A stretch of 64,000 bases of DNA from Litorivita sp040371945 (GCF_040371945.1 NZ_BAABWS010000001.1:620001-684000), one strand, 5' to 3'; shown: positions 7,426-17,875, counted from the first letter of the stretch. Notes: generated from the sequence alone by a model not told the origin. Numbers and translations are program-made.

Positions 7426-9885
7426 TTAAAACGGAATATCATCCGGCGAGGTGACGAATTTGGCCACCACTTTCTTGGTGCCCGCCTTTTCAAAGGCGAT
7501 CTCCAATTTGTCGCCCTCAATCGCAAGGATCGACCCGTAGCCGAATTTTTGGTGAAACACCCGCTCGCCGACGCTTCGCGTCGACACGGCCTTGGCCTCG
7601 ATCGTCACGGGCGCGGCGGCGCCGCTGGGGCGCTGCGCGGCGCGGGCTTGCATCCGCCGCCACCCCGGAGAATTATAGACATCGCTCGAAGAGACGCGCT
7701 CTTCAAAGGCCTCCGTGCCGCTAAAACTGCCCCGCGCCGCGCCATACCCGCCGCCATGAAGCCCCGGCGGGGTGAGCACATCAACATGCTCCTCGGGCAA
7801 TTCGTCAATAAACCGCGAGGGCATGGCGTTTTGCCATTGGCCAAACACCCGCCGGTTGCCCGCAAAGGAAATGGTGCAAATCTCTTCGGCCCGCGTGATC
7901 CCGACATAGGCCAGCCGCCGCTCCTCCTCGACGCCCTTGTTCCCGCTCTCGTCCATCGAGCGTTGCGAGGGGAACAGCCCGTCCTCCCATCCGGGCAAGA
8001 ACACCGCCGGAAACTCCAACCCCTTGGCCGCATGCAGCGTCATGATCGACACTTTCGCCTCGCGGTCATCGCTTTCATTGTCCATGATCAACGCGACATG
8101 CTCCAAAAACCCTTGAAGATTGTCAAAGTTTTCCAAGGCCTTGACCAATTCTTTGAGGTTTTCAAGCCGCCCTGGTGCCTCGGGGCTTTTGTCGTTTTGC
8201 CACATAGCGGTATAGCCGCTCTCGTCCAAAATCTGCTCGGCCAATTCCATATGGCTGGCGGCAGCGGCGGGCTGCATCGGTGCCGCCAAGGGCTCAATCA
8301 ATGGCTCGATCAATGGCTCACCCAAAGCCTCGCCCTCGTCCAGCACCGCATCATCGTCAAGATCGCGCACCAAATCAGGCCCGCGCATCATCGCGCGCCA
8401 GCGGTCAATCCCCTCGATCAATTTGGCCAGTTCCGACGCGCCCTTGCCGCCGATCCCCTTTTGCGCCAGCAAAATCCGCGCGCCCTCGATCAAAGGCACG
8501 CCGTTTTCGCGCGCGGCGATCTGCATCTTTTGTTGGGCCTTATCGCCCAGCCCGCGTTTGGGCGTGTTCACGATCCGCTCGAAGGCCAGATCATCGGAGG
8601 GCTGCGTCACCACCCGAAAATAGGCCATGGCATCGCGGATCTCCATCCGCTCGTAGAATCGCGGCCCGCCGATGACCCGATAGGGCAGACCGATGGTCAA
8701 AAAACGGTCCTCAAAGGCGCGCATTTGATGCGAGGCGCGCACGAGAATGGCCATATCATCAAGGCTCATCGGATCGCGCCCACGGGTGCCGCGCGACATC
8801 GCCTCGACCTCCTCGCCGATCCAGCGCGCCTCCTCCTCGCCGTCCCAATGGCCGATCAGCCGGACCTTTTCGCCCTCGGTTTCGGCGGTCCAAAGCTCTT
8901 TGCCCAAACGGTCCGCATTGCCCGCGATCACGCCCGACGCGGCGGCCAGAATATGCGGGGTCGAGCGGTAATTTTGCTCAAGCCGTACCACATGCGATCC
9001 GGGAAAATCCTTTTCAAACCGCAAGATATTGCCCACTTCGGCGCCGCGCCAACCATAGATCGATTGATCGTCATCGCCCACGCAGCAGATGTTTTTATGC
9101 GCCCCCGCCAAAAGCCGCAGCCACAGATATTGCGCCACATTGGTGTCTTGGTATTCGTCCACGAGGATGTATTTGAACCAACGCTGATATTGCCGCAAAA
9201 CGTCATCGTGGGTTTGAAAAATCGCCACCACATGCAAGAGCAGATCGCCGAAATCCACGGCGTTCAACTCCAGCAGACGCTTTTGATATTGCTGGTAAAG
9301 CTCGACGCCATAACCGCCGTAGGCGCCGCTTTCCGAGGCGGGCACCTTGCTTGGCGTCAGGGCGCGGTTTTTCCATCCGTCAATCACCCCCGCCAGCATC
9401 CGCGCGGGCCAGCGTTTGTCGTCGATCGGGGTCAGCGCGATCAGTTGCTTCAAAAGGCGGATTTGATCATCCGTGTCGAGAATCGTGAAATTCGATTTCA
9501 ACCCCGCCAATTCCGCGTGACGGCGCAGCAGTTTGACGCAAACCGAATGGAAGGTGCCGAGCCACGGCATGCCTTCGGCGGGTTGGCCCAGCATCTGCCC
9601 GACGCGGATTTTCATCTCGCGCGCGGCCTTATTGGTAAAAGTCACCGCCAAAATCTCGTTCGGCGCGGCGCGTCCGGTGTTGAGCAAATGCACGATCCGC
9701 GTGGTCAGGGCTTTGGTCTTGCCCGTCCCCGCCCCCGCCAACATCAAAACCGGCCCATCCATCGCCTCGACGGCGGCGCGTTGTTCGGGGTTCAGCCCCT
9801 CCAGATAGGGGGCCGGACGCGCGGCCATGGCGCGCGCAGAGAGAGAGGCGCCCTCGAAGGCGTCATATTCATCAAAACTGCTCAT
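7426..9885 (-). CDS. uvrD: ATP-dependent DNA helicase UvrD/PcrA
   Basis: Superfamily 1A 3'-5' helicase acting in nucleotide-excision and mismatch repair. With the start at 9885 (MSSFDEYDAF) the protein has 819 residues, in the family range; an in-frame start at 9945 would add 20 residues with no helicase character. Motifs in order: Q motif LNPEQRAAV, Walker A AGAGTGKTKAL, DEYQDTN (motif II), GDDDQSIYGWRGAE (III), QNYRST (IV), LHAAKGLEF (V) and VGITRAEE (VI). Residues of about 530-570 include a repeated EPLIEPL insertion. The C-terminal Tudor-like tail (GERVFHQKFGYGSILAIEGD) typical of PcrA/UvrD is present. Confidence 0.95.
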   Translation of the reverse strand: MSSFDEYDAFEGASLSARAMAARPAPYLEGLNPEQRAAVEAMDGPVLMLAGAGTGKTKALTTRIVHLLNTGRAAPNEILAVTFTNKAAREMKIRVGQMLGQPAEGMPWLGTFHSVCVKLLRRHAELAGLKSNFTILDTDDQIRLLKQLIALTPIDDKRWPARMLAGVIDGWKNRALTPSKVPASESGAYGGYGVELYQQYQKRLLELNAVDFGDLLLHVVAIFQTHDDVLRQYQRWFKYILVDEYQDTNVAQYLWLRLLAGAHKNICCVGDDDQSIYGWRGAEVGNILRFEKDFPGSHVVRLEQNYRSTPHILAAASGVIAGNADRLGKELWTAETEGEKVRLIGHWDGEEEARWIGEEVEAMSRGTRGRDPMSLDDMAILVRASHQMRAFEDRFLTIGLPYRVIGGPRFYERMEIRDAMAYFRVVTQPSDDLAFERIVNTPKRGLGDKAQQKMQIAARENGVPLIEGARILLAQKGIGGKGASELAKLIEGIDRWRAMMRGPDLVRDLDDDAVLDEGEALGEPLIEPLIEPLAAPMQPAAAASHMELAEQILDESGYTAMWQNDKSPEAPGRLENLKELVKALENFDNLQGFLEHVALIMDNESDDREAKVSIMTLHAAKGLEFPAVFLPGWEDGLFPSQRSMDESGNKGVEEERRLAYVGITRAEEICTISFAGNRRVFGQWQNAMPSRFIDELPEEHVDVLTPPGLHGGGYGAARGSFSGTEAFEERVSSSDVYNSPGWRRMQARAAQRPSGAAAPVTIEAKAVSTRSVGERVFHQKFGYGSILAIEGDKLEIAFEKAGTKKVVAKFVTSPDDIPF

Positions 9886-10012
9886 GGTGCAAAGATAGCG
9901 CGGCTTGCGGCAAAGTAAAAGACACGTTCTCGATACGTTCCGCACATATCCGGCGCGGCGTGAAATGCGCTTTTGCTGGACAAGGCGGCGCGATCTGCTT
10001 CATCGTGCGCGC

Positions 10013-11158
10013 ATGGATATGATGCAAAAATTCCCCGCGATTTCAGACCTCAAGGCGCGTGCGCGCCGCCGTATCCCGCATTTTGCATGGGAATATCTCG
10101 ACAGCGCCACGGGCGCCGAAGCCGTGCAGCGGCGCAATCGCGCCAAGCTGGACGAGGTGCTGTTCTTCCCGTCGATCCTGCACGGCGAACAAGAACCCGA
10201 CCTCTCGGTCGATCTGTTCGGCAAGACGCATCCGCTGCCTTTCGGGGTCTCGCCTGTGGGGATGTCGGGGCTGTTCTGGCCCGATGCCGAGGCGCTTTTG
10301 GCGGCGGCGGCGACGCGCGCGGGCCTGCCTTACGGGCTGTCCACCGTGGCCAGCCGCACCCCCGAGGACGTCGCCCCGCATTTGCAAAACAACGGCTGGT
10401 TCCAAGTCTATCCGCCGCGCGATCCCGATATTCGCACCGATATGATCAAACGCGCCAAGGCCTCGGGCTTTCACACCATGGTTCTGACCGTCGATGTGCC
10501 CGTCGCCTCACGGCGCGAGCGCCAGACCCGCTCGGGCCTGACCTCGCCGCCGCGCCTGACCCCGCGGCTTTTGGCGCAGGTCGCCCGCTGCCCTGCTTGG
10601 GCGATGGGCACCGCAAAAATGGGCATGCCGCGCATGCGGCTCATTGATGGCTACGCGGGCAATATGACGGGGCTGAGCTCGACCGCCCATGCGGGCTATA
10701 TGCTGCGCACCTCGCCCGATTGGGCCTATCTTCAGGCCCTGCGCGACGCATGGGACGGCCCGTTTATCGTCAAGGGCGTCTTGCGCGCCAAGGATGCGAT
10801 TGCCTTGGAAAAACAAGGCGTTGACGGCATATGGGTGAGCAATCACGCGGGGCGGCAATTCGACGGCACGATCAGCAGCATCGAAGCCCTGCCCGCCATT
10901 CGCGCCGCCACCTCCCTGCCGGTGATTTTCGACAGCGGCATCGAGGGCGGTCTGGATATCCTGCGCGCGCTGGCCTTGGGGGCCGATTTCGTCATGCTCG
11001 GGCGCGCGTGGCACTATGCGCTTGGCGCGCTGGGGCGCGATGGCCCCGCCCATTTGATCGAAATCCTCAAAGCCGATCTCATCGCCAATATGGGCCAGAT
11101 GGGCCTCACCCGCTACGGGCAGCTATCGGGCAAATTGGTCACCTCAGCAGACCAATAA
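10013..11158 (+). CDS. lldD: FMN-dependent alpha-hydroxy-acid dehydrogenase (L-lactate dehydrogenase type)
   Basis: TIM-barrel flavoenzyme that oxidises a 2-hydroxy acid, most likely L-lactate to pyruvate, passing electrons to the quinone pool. The 381-residue product has the family's FMN and substrate elements: LPFGVSPVGMSGLFWPDAE, LTVDVPVASRRER and the catalytic-His signature SNHAGRQFDG, where the usual Gly after His is Ala. The start was set at ATG 10013; no good Shine-Dalgarno is visible, and 10019 or 10022 are possible. It is divergent from uvrD. Glycolate or another 2-hydroxy acid cannot be excluded. The pyruvate it would form is the substrate of the next gene. Confidence 0.85.
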   Translation: MDMMQKFPAISDLKARARRRIPHFAWEYLDSATGAEAVQRRNRAKLDEVLFFPSILHGEQEPDLSVDLFGKTHPLPFGVSPVGMSGLFWPDAEALLAAAATRAGLPYGLSTVASRTPEDVAPHLQNNGWFQVYPPRDPDIRTDMIKRAKASGFHTMVLTVDVPVASRRERQTRSGLTSPPRLTPRLLAQVARCPAWAMGTAKMGMPRMRLIDGYAGNMTGLSSTAHAGYMLRTSPDWAYLQALRDAWDGPFIVKGVLRAKDAIALEKQGVDGIWVSNHAGRQFDGTISSIEALPAIRAATSLPVIFDSGIEGGLDILRALALGADFVMLGRAWHYALGALGRDGPAHLIEILKADLIANMGQMGLTRYGQLSGKLVTSADQ

Positions 11159-11410
11159 TCCCGCCAAAGGCCGATCCCGCCCGCAACGCCGGTTTAACCG
11201 CGCAATTTTATGACATTTTGCTCAGCCGCAGCGCAGCATTGCGCAAGCGGTGCCGCCCCGCGGAGCAAAATCTTACCAAAATGTAACAGCCCCTCGCATG
11301 GGCTCTTGTGCTGCCCCGCAGCATCCGCCTAGCCTGAGCAATATTCCGCACAGCGGGCGAAAGATCGCCCCCTGCCGCGGCGAGACACCGCGACGAAGGA
11401 GAGCCGCGAT

Positions 11411-14400
11411 ATGCCCGAGTTCAACAAAATCCTCATTGCCAACCGAGGCGAAATTGCGATCCGCATCATGCGCGCCGCCAACGAGATGGGCAAGAAAACC
11501 GTGGCGGTTTTCGCCGAGGAGGACAAGCTGGGCCTGCACCGTTTCAAGGCCGATGAAGCCTACCGGATCGGCGAGGGCATGGGGCCGGTCGCGGCCTATC
11601 TGAGCATCGAGGAAATCATCCGCGTCGCCAAATTGTCGGGCGCCGATGCGATCCATCCCGGATATGGGCTATTGTCGGAAAACCCTGATTTTGTAGATGC
11701 TTGCGACGCGGCAGGCATCACCTTCATCGGCCCCAAGGCCAAAACCATGCGCCAGTTGGGCGATAAGGCCTCGGCCCGCCGCGTTGCCATCGAAGCGGGC
11801 GTGCCCGTGATCCCCGCAACGCAGGTTCTGGGCGAGGATATGGACGCCGTGCGCGCCGAGGCGGGCGAGGTCGGCTATCCGCTGATGCTCAAGGCCTCAT
11901 GGGGCGGCGGCGGGCGCGGGATGCGGCCGATTTTCAATGAGGCGGAACTCGAAGAAAAGGTCCGCGAAGGGCGGCGCGAGGCCGAGGCGGCCTTTGGCAA
12001 TGGCGAGGGCTATCTGGAAAAGATGATCCTGCGCGCCCGCCATGTCGAGGTGCAGATCCTTGGCGACAGCCACGGCGAGATTTACCACCTCTATGAGCGT
12101 GATTGCTCGGTCCAGCGGCGCAACCAAAAGGTCGTCGAGCGCGCCCCTGCCCCCTATTTGAGCGAGGCGCAGCGCGCGCAGATTTGCGAATTGGGCCGCA
12201 AAATCTGTGCCCATGTGAATTACGAATGCGCCGGCACCGTCGAGTTTTTGATGGATATGGATGACGGGCAGTTCTACTTTATCGAAGTGAACCCGCGCGT
12301 GCAGGTCGAACATACGGTCACAGAAGAGGTCACCGGCATCGACATCGTGCAGGCGCAGATCAAGATCGCCGAGGGCAAGAGCTTGGCCGAGGCCACCGGC
12401 AAAGCCGCGCAATCGGATATCCGCCTGCATGGCCATGCGTTGCAAACGCGGATCACCACGGAAGACCCGCAAAACAACTTCATCCCCGATTACGGTCGCC
12501 TGACCGCTTATCGCTCGGCCACGGGCATGGGCATCCGGCTCGACGGCGGCACCGCCTATGCGGGCGGGGTGATCACGCGCTATTATGACAGCCTTCTGGT
12601 CAAGGTCACCGCCCATGCCCAAACCCCCGAAGCGGCGATCAAACGCATGGACCGCGCCCTGCGCGAATTTCGTATCCGCGGGGTCAGCACGAATATCGCC
12701 TTTGTGGAAAACCTGCTCAAACACCCGACGTTTTTGAGCAATCAATACACGACCAAATTCATCGACGAGACGCCGGAATTGTTCGATTTCGACAAGCGGC
12801 GCGATCGCGGCACCAAGGTTTTGACCTATATCGCCGACATCACCGTCAACGGACATCCCGAAACCCAAGGGCGCAAGAAACCCGCCGAGGCCAAAGCCCC
12901 CAAAGCCCCGCGCGCGCAGACCGAAACCGCGCCCGCAGGCACCCGCGATTTGTTGATTAAGGACGGTGCCAAAGGCGTGGCCGATTGGATGCTGGCGCAA
13001 AAGCAGCTTTTGATCACCGACACCACCATGCGCGACGGGCATCAATCGCTTTTGGCAACGCGGATGCGCTCGATCGATATGATCCGCGTGGCCCCCGCCT
13101 ATGCCGCCAATCTACCACAGCTTTTCTCGGTCGAATGCTGGGGCGGCGCGACCTTTGATGTGGCCTACCGCTTCTTGCAAGAATGCCCGTGGCAGCGGCT
13201 GCGCGATCTGCGCGCGGCCATGCCGAACCTGCTTACGCAGATGCTTTTGCGCGCCTCCAATGGCGTCGGCTATACCAATTACCCCGACAATGTGGTGCGC
13301 AGCTTCGTCGCTCAGGCCGCTGAAAACGTTGATGTTTTCCGCGTCTTCGACAGCCTCAACTGGACCGAGAACATGCGCGTGGCGATGGATGCGGTGATCG
13401 AGAGCGGCAAAATCTGCGAAGGCACCATTTGTTATACGGGCGATGTTCTCGACCCCGAGCGCGCCAAATACGATCTCAAATACTATGTCGCCATGGCCAA
13501 GGAGCTGGAGGCCGCAGGAGCGCATATCTTGGGCCTCAAGGACATGGCGGGCCTGCTCAAACCCGCCGCCGCCAAGGCTTTGGTCAAGGCGCTCAAAGAC
13601 GAGATCGCGATCCCTGTGCATTTCCACACCCATGACACATCGGGGATTTCCGCGGCGACCGTTCTGGCCGCCGCCGAGGCGGGCGTGGACGCTGCCGATG
13701 CCGCGATGGATGCGTTTTCGGGCGGCACATCGCAGCCCTGTCTTGGCTCCATCGCCGAGGCCTTGGCCCATACCGAGCGCGACACCGGTCTCGACATCGG
13801 CAAGCTGCGGCAAATCTCGGAGTATTGGGAGGCGGTGCGCGCGCAATATGTGGCCTTCGAGGCAGGCCTGCAGGCCCCCGCCTCCGAGGTATATTTGCAC
13901 GAGATGCCCGGCGGTCAGTTCACCAACCTCAAAGCGCAGGCGCGCAGCCTCGGCCTTGAGGAGCGTTGGCACGAGGTGGCGCAAACCTACGCCGATGTGA
14001 ACCGGATGTTCGGCGATATCGTCAAGGTCACCCCCTCGTCCAAAGTCGTCGGCGATATGGCCTTGATGATGGTCAGCCAGAACCTCACCCGCGCCGATGT
14101 CGAAGACCCCGCCAAAGACGTCGCCTTTCCCGATAGCGTCGTCGATATGATGCGCGGCAATCTGGGCCAGCCTCCGGGCGGTTTTCCCGATCTGATCGTC
14201 AAAAAGGTGCTCAAGGACGAGAAACCCAACCTTGAACGCCCCGGAAAACATCTCGCCCCCGTCGATATCGAAGCCGCCCGCGCCGAATTGAGCGCCGCCT
14301 TGGGCGGGCGCGAGATCGATGACGAGGATCTGAACGGATATCTGATGTATCCCAAGGTCTTCACCGATTATATGGAGCGCCACGAAACCTATGGCCCCGT

Positions 14401-14848
14401 GCGCGCCCTGCCGACGCGAACCTTCTTTTACGGGATGGAACCCTCCGAAGAGATCGCCGCCGAGATCGACCCTGGCAAGACCTTGGAAATCCGCCTGCAA
14501 GCGGTGGGCGAGACCGACGAGAACGGCGATGTGAAGGTGTTTTTCGAACTCAACGGCCAACCGCGGGTGATCCGCGTGCCGAACCGTTTGGTCAAAGCCA
14601 CCACCGCCGCGCGGCCCAAAGCCGAAGCGGGCAATCCCAACCACATCGGCGCCCCGATGCCGGGTGTCGTGGCCTCGGTCGCGGCCACCGTGGGGGCGCG
14701 CGTCAAGGCGGGCGATCTTTTGCTCACCATCGAGGCGATGAAGATGGAAACCGGCATCCATGCCGAGCGCGACGCCGTGGTCAAAGCCGTGCATGTGCAG
14801 CCAAGCGGGCAGATCGACGCCAAAGATTTGCTGGTCGAACTGGAATAG
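11411..14848 (+). CDS. pyc: Pyruvate carboxylase
   Basis: Biotin enzyme making oxaloacetate from pyruvate, bicarbonate and ATP (anaplerosis). The single 1145-residue chain has all domains: biotin carboxylase (about 1-455; KASWGGGGRGM, and the family signature EVNPRVQVEHTVTE), a carboxyltransferase TIM barrel (about 540-810; DTTMRDGHQSLLATRMRS and HFHTHDTSG), the PYC/OADA domain and a C-terminal biotinyl domain with K1111 in EAMKMETG. SD AAGGAG at 11396-11401. It is a stand-alone gene followed by a perfect 12-bp hairpin. Confidence 0.97.
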   Translation: MPEFNKILIANRGEIAIRIMRAANEMGKKTVAVFAEEDKLGLHRFKADEAYRIGEGMGPVAAYLSIEEIIRVAKLSGADAIHPGYGLLSENPDFVDACDAAGITFIGPKAKTMRQLGDKASARRVAIEAGVPVIPATQVLGEDMDAVRAEAGEVGYPLMLKASWGGGGRGMRPIFNEAELEEKVREGRREAEAAFGNGEGYLEKMILRARHVEVQILGDSHGEIYHLYERDCSVQRRNQKVVERAPAPYLSEAQRAQICELGRKICAHVNYECAGTVEFLMDMDDGQFYFIEVNPRVQVEHTVTEEVTGIDIVQAQIKIAEGKSLAEATGKAAQSDIRLHGHALQTRITTEDPQNNFIPDYGRLTAYRSATGMGIRLDGGTAYAGGVITRYYDSLLVKVTAHAQTPEAAIKRMDRALREFRIRGVSTNIAFVENLLKHPTFLSNQYTTKFIDETPELFDFDKRRDRGTKVLTYIADITVNGHPETQGRKKPAEAKAPKAPRAQTETAPAGTRDLLIKDGAKGVADWMLAQKQLLITDTTMRDGHQSLLATRMRSIDMIRVAPAYAANLPQLFSVECWGGATFDVAYRFLQECPWQRLRDLRAAMPNLLTQMLLRASNGVGYTNYPDNVVRSFVAQAAENVDVFRVFDSLNWTENMRVAMDAVIESGKICEGTICYTGDVLDPERAKYDLKYYVAMAKELEAAGAHILGLKDMAGLLKPAAAKALVKALKDEIAIPVHFHTHDTSGISAATVLAAAEAGVDAADAAMDAFSGGTSQPCLGSIAEALAHTERDTGLDIGKLRQISEYWEAVRAQYVAFEAGLQAPASEVYLHEMPGGQFTNLKAQARSLGLEERWHEVAQTYADVNRMFGDIVKVTPSSKVVGDMALMMVSQNLTRADVEDPAKDVAFPDSVVDMMRGNLGQPPGGFPDLIVKKVLKDEKPNLERPGKHLAPVDIEAARAELSAALGGREIDDEDLNGYLMYPKVFTDYMERHETYGPVRALPTRTFFYGMEPSEEIAAEIDPGKTLEIRLQAVGETDENGDVKVFFELNGQPRVIRVPNRLVKATTAARPKAEAGNPNHIGAPMPGVVASVAATVGARVKAGDLLLTIEAMKMETGIHAERDAVVKAVHVQPSGQIDAKDLLVELE

Positions 14849-14877
14849 CCCCGCGCGGATTGCATGACCCTCAGGGC

Positions 14878-14907
14878 CGAAGGGCGGCCCGCGCTGGCCG
14901 CCCTTCG
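14878..14907 (+). terminator. Hairpin after pyc
   Basis: Perfect 12-bp stem (14878-14889 with 14896-14907) and a six-base loop, 29 bp after the pyc stop. No T-run follows, so termination efficiency is uncertain. Confidence 0.5.
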
Positions 14908-15089
14908 ACATTGAAATCAAACGCTTGCGGCGCATAGCTCATGCAATACCGCGCCGCCCGCCGCCCCGCGCAAATCCCGCACCGCGCAACAGCGCGCGCG
15001 CATTCTCTCTGGCCATGCCCCTGCAGTGCGCTACACTCGGCGCCGCGACGCCCGTCGCAATGATCAACCCCGCGCTTGAGTGATCCGCT

Positions 15090-15836
15090 ATGTTAGAACT
15101 TCTCTCCGATCCGGCTGTATGGGCCTCTTTTCTCACCCTCACCGTGCTCGAAATCGTGCTCGGCGTGGACAATATCATCTTTATCTCGATCACCGCCGCG
15201 CGCCTGCCCGAAAGCCAGCGCCGCGCCGCGCGCTTGATCGGGCTTGGCGGGGCTTTGGTGCTGCGGATCGCGCTGCTGATGTCGATCGCTTGGATCGTCT
15301 CGCTCACCGCGCCGGTGGTCACGCTTTTTGGCCATGGCTTTAGCTGGCGCGACGCGATCATGCTGGCGGGGGGATTGTTCCTTTTGTGGAAGGCCAGCAC
15401 CGAAATTTTCGACGAGGTCGAGGGCGAAGAAGAAGGCCACACGGCCGCCGTGGCCAGCTTTGGCGCCGTGATCGTGCAGATCATGGTGCTCGATCTGGTG
15501 TTTTCCTTCGACAGCGTGATCACCGCCGTGGGCATCGCCGATCATTTGCCGGTGATGATCGCCGCCGTCATCGTGGCGGTCGCCGTGATGATGATCGCCG
15601 CCGAACCGATCGCCGGTTTCGTCGAAACCCACCCCAGCACGAAAATGCTGGCGCTGGCGTTTTTGGTGATGGTCGGCGCGGCGCTCATTGCGGACGGATT
15701 TGGCGTGCATTTCGAACGCGGTTTCATCTATGCCGCGATGGTGTTTTCGGCGGCGGTCGAGGCGCTCAACCTCTTGCGCGCCAAAAGGCGGCGCGCCAAA
15801 GCCGCAAAGGCCGAGCAAGCGGCGCAGGGGCGCTAA
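15090..15836 (+). CDS. TerC family integral membrane protein
   Basis: The 248-residue protein has about seven membrane helices. It carries the family's acidic intramembrane motifs, LEIVLGVDNIIFISI in helix 1 and LDLVFSFDSVITAVGIAD in the second half, related by internal duplication. TerC/Alx-type proteins are linked to tellurite resistance and, in several bacteria, to manganese export, including loading of secreted metalloenzymes. The C-terminus is a basic cytoplasmic tail (RAKRRRAKAAKAEQ). It stands alone; substrate is not predictable from sequence. Confidence 0.9.
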   Translation: MLELLSDPAVWASFLTLTVLEIVLGVDNIIFISITAARLPESQRRAARLIGLGGALVLRIALLMSIAWIVSLTAPVVTLFGHGFSWRDAIMLAGGLFLLWKASTEIFDEVEGEEEGHTAAVASFGAVIVQIMVLDLVFSFDSVITAVGIADHLPVMIAAVIVAVAVMMIAAEPIAGFVETHPSTKMLALAFLVMVGAALIADGFGVHFERGFIYAAMVFSAAVEALNLLRAKRRRAKAAKAEQAAQGR

Positions 15837-16060
15837 GCCTATTCCCGCCGCTTGCGCGCGAAGCGGCCGCAGCAGGCGAGACGAAGGCCGGCCTGATTGC
15901 CTCTTCGGTTCAAGGATGCGCCCCATCGCGTTGTTTACATTAATCTTTTCATCGCCCGCGCGGGCCTCATCGGGGCCTGCGCCAAAAAAAATCCAATTCC
16001 GCGCATTTTCCTCTTGCGGCCAGCGCGGGATATTACTAAATCCTGCCTCACCAAAAGGAA

Positions 16061-16135
16061 GCGGGCGTAGCTCAGGGGTAGAGCATAACCTTGCCAAGGT
16101 TAGGGTCGGGCGTTCGAATCGCCTCGCCCGCTCCA
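16061..16135 (+). tRNA. tRNA-Gly (anticodon GCC)
   Basis: Complete cloverleaf of 75 nt including encoded CCA. Acceptor GCGGGCG pairs with CGCCCGC; the D arm is GCTC/GAGC; the anticodon stem TAACC/GGTTA encloses TTGCCAA, giving anticodon GCC; the T arm has GTTCGAATC. Discriminator base T, CCA at 16133-16135. Confidence 0.97.
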
Positions 16136-16354
16136 ATTTGGACCAACCACCCCAGTTGGTATCGCTGGAAACAGCAACGATAGGGTCGCCCTCGGGCGGC
16201 CCTTCGTCGTTTGTGCGCCCGTGTTTTCGCACGCGCCGCGCTCAACAAAACCGCAGCCCAAGACACAAATTCGGATCGAGGTTAAAAGCTGATTAGGACT
16301 TCGCATCTATCACATCTGTCAAACACCCAGCACCACAGCGGCATAGGCAAGCAG

Positions 16355-17875
16355 ATGACGGTTGAGCTACAAACACGGCTGAAGAATTTCGCACTCGACG
16401 GTGACAACAGGCAGGTCTTGAATGCCGTCGGAGAACTGCTCATCCCGCGGCTTGGCGAGGTTCTGGAGCGGTTTTACGATTATGCGGGAAGCGTTCCCGA
16501 ATTGGCAAATATGTTCAAATCCGACGCCAGCATCGCCAAAGCCAAAAGCCGCCAGCATGACCATTGGACCATGCTGCTGAACGCCGATTTCTCCGCAGCC
16601 TACGTGCAGTCCGCCGCCACCATCGGCAAGGTGCATTTCGAAATCCAGCTTCCCTTCAATGACTATTTGTCGAGCTACGCGCGCGCCTCCTCGCATCTGC
16701 AATCGATGCTTGTCGAGGCCGCAGGCCTGTCGGTCACGGCCCGCAGCCGCCGCACCCTCTCGGGAAAACTGGGGGTTTTGACGCGGGCTTTGTCTTTTGA
16801 CACCAATCTGGTCATCGACTCCTATTTTTCCGCGCAGCAAGAAGAGCTGAACCGTGCCTTTGGCTACCTCGAAGGCGGCATCGGCCGGATGACACAGCGC
16901 AATCTCGCCGAGCCGATCCCATCGCCCGCCGAAAGCGATTTTCCGAAGCGCTATGATTCCATCCGCTTGACCTTCAACAAGGCGCTGCTCGATGTGGGCG
17001 GCTCGCTGACCAAAATCAAATCTTCGGCCAATGAGATCGCCGCCGTCTCCAGCAAACTTCATGCCTCCTCGGGGGATCTGGCGCATCGCACCGAGAACCA
17101 AGCCGCCTCATTGGAGCAAACCGCCGCCGCGATGCAAGAATTGACCGAGACCACACGCTCGGCCACCGAAGGCACCCAAAAGGCCGAGAACCTGATCAAC
17201 AACACCAGCAAAAACGCCGAGCAAAGCCGCACCGTGGTGCAACAGGCGGTCGACAAGATGGGCGAAATCGAAGCCGCGTCAAAGCAGATTTCCTCGATCA
17301 TCAGCGTGATCGAAGACATCGCGGTGCAAACCAACCTTCTGGCTCTCAATGCCGGCGTCGAGGCGGCGCGCGCAGGGGACGCGGGGCGCGGTTTTGCCGT
17401 CGTGGCGACCGAGGTGCGCGGGCTGGCGCAGCGCGCCTCCGAAGCGGCCAAACGCATTGACCAGCTGATCCATGAAAGCTCGCGCCATGTGGGCGAAGGC
17501 GCCAGCCTTGTGCGCGAGGCGGGCGATGCGCTGCATTCGATCATCGGCGATGTCGGCAATGTGCAAACCGTGGTGTCCGAAATCGCCGCCTCCACACAAG
17601 AGCAATCGCAAGTCATCCAAGAGATCAACACCGCCGTCAGCCATCTCGACCGCGTCACCCAGCAAAATGCCGCCATGGTCGGTGAAAGCAACCAATCCAA
17701 CCGCATCTTGCAAGGCGTGGCCAGCGGCCTGACCCAGATCCTGAGCAGCTTTCGCACACAGCCGGAGACGCCTACGGCCGTCAGCGCCGGTGACGTGACC
17801 TTCTTCCCAGCGGAGCGGACCAATAGCGCGCAAGCGAGCGCGAAAACCGGCACCGGCAGTTGGGAAGAATTCTGA
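16355..17875 (+). CDS. Soluble globin-coupled chemoreceptor (HemAT-like aerotaxis transducer)
   Basis: The 506-residue protein has no membrane segment. Residues about 10-165 look like the protoglobin sensor domain, with candidate haem-ligating H94 in IGKVHFEIQLPFNDYLSSY. A methyl-accepting signalling coiled coil follows, with the invariant tip QTNLLALNAGVEAARAGDAG and EVRGLAQRASEAAKRID. The C-terminus ends SWEEF, matching the WxxF-type pentapeptide that tethers CheR in high-abundance receptors. It probably senses oxygen (or another gas ligand) and controls CheA. No che genes are adjacent. Confidence 0.88.
   Translation: MTVELQTRLKNFALDGDNRQVLNAVGELLIPRLGEVLERFYDYAGSVPELANMFKSDASIAKAKSRQHDHWTMLLNADFSAAYVQSAATIGKVHFEIQLPFNDYLSSYARASSHLQSMLVEAAGLSVTARSRRTLSGKLGVLTRALSFDTNLVIDSYFSAQQEELNRAFGYLEGGIGRMTQRNLAEPIPSPAESDFPKRYDSIRLTFNKALLDVGGSLTKIKSSANEIAAVSSKLHASSGDLAHRTENQAASLEQTAAAMQELTETTRSATEGTQKAENLINNTSKNAEQSRTVVQQAVDKMGEIEAASKQISSIISVIEDIAVQTNLLALNAGVEAARAGDAGRGFAVVATEVRGLAQRASEAAKRIDQLIHESSRHVGEGASLVREAGDALHSIIGDVGNVQTVVSEIAASTQEQSQVIQEINTAVSHLDRVTQQNAAMVGESNQSNRILQGVASGLTQILSSFRTQPETPTAVSAGDVTFFPAERTNSAQASAKTGTGSWEEF

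Noticed and set aside
13112..14935. 607-codon minus-strand frame opposite pyc
   Set aside because: Mirror frame of a GC-rich gene; His/Gly/Asp-rich translation without any family motif.
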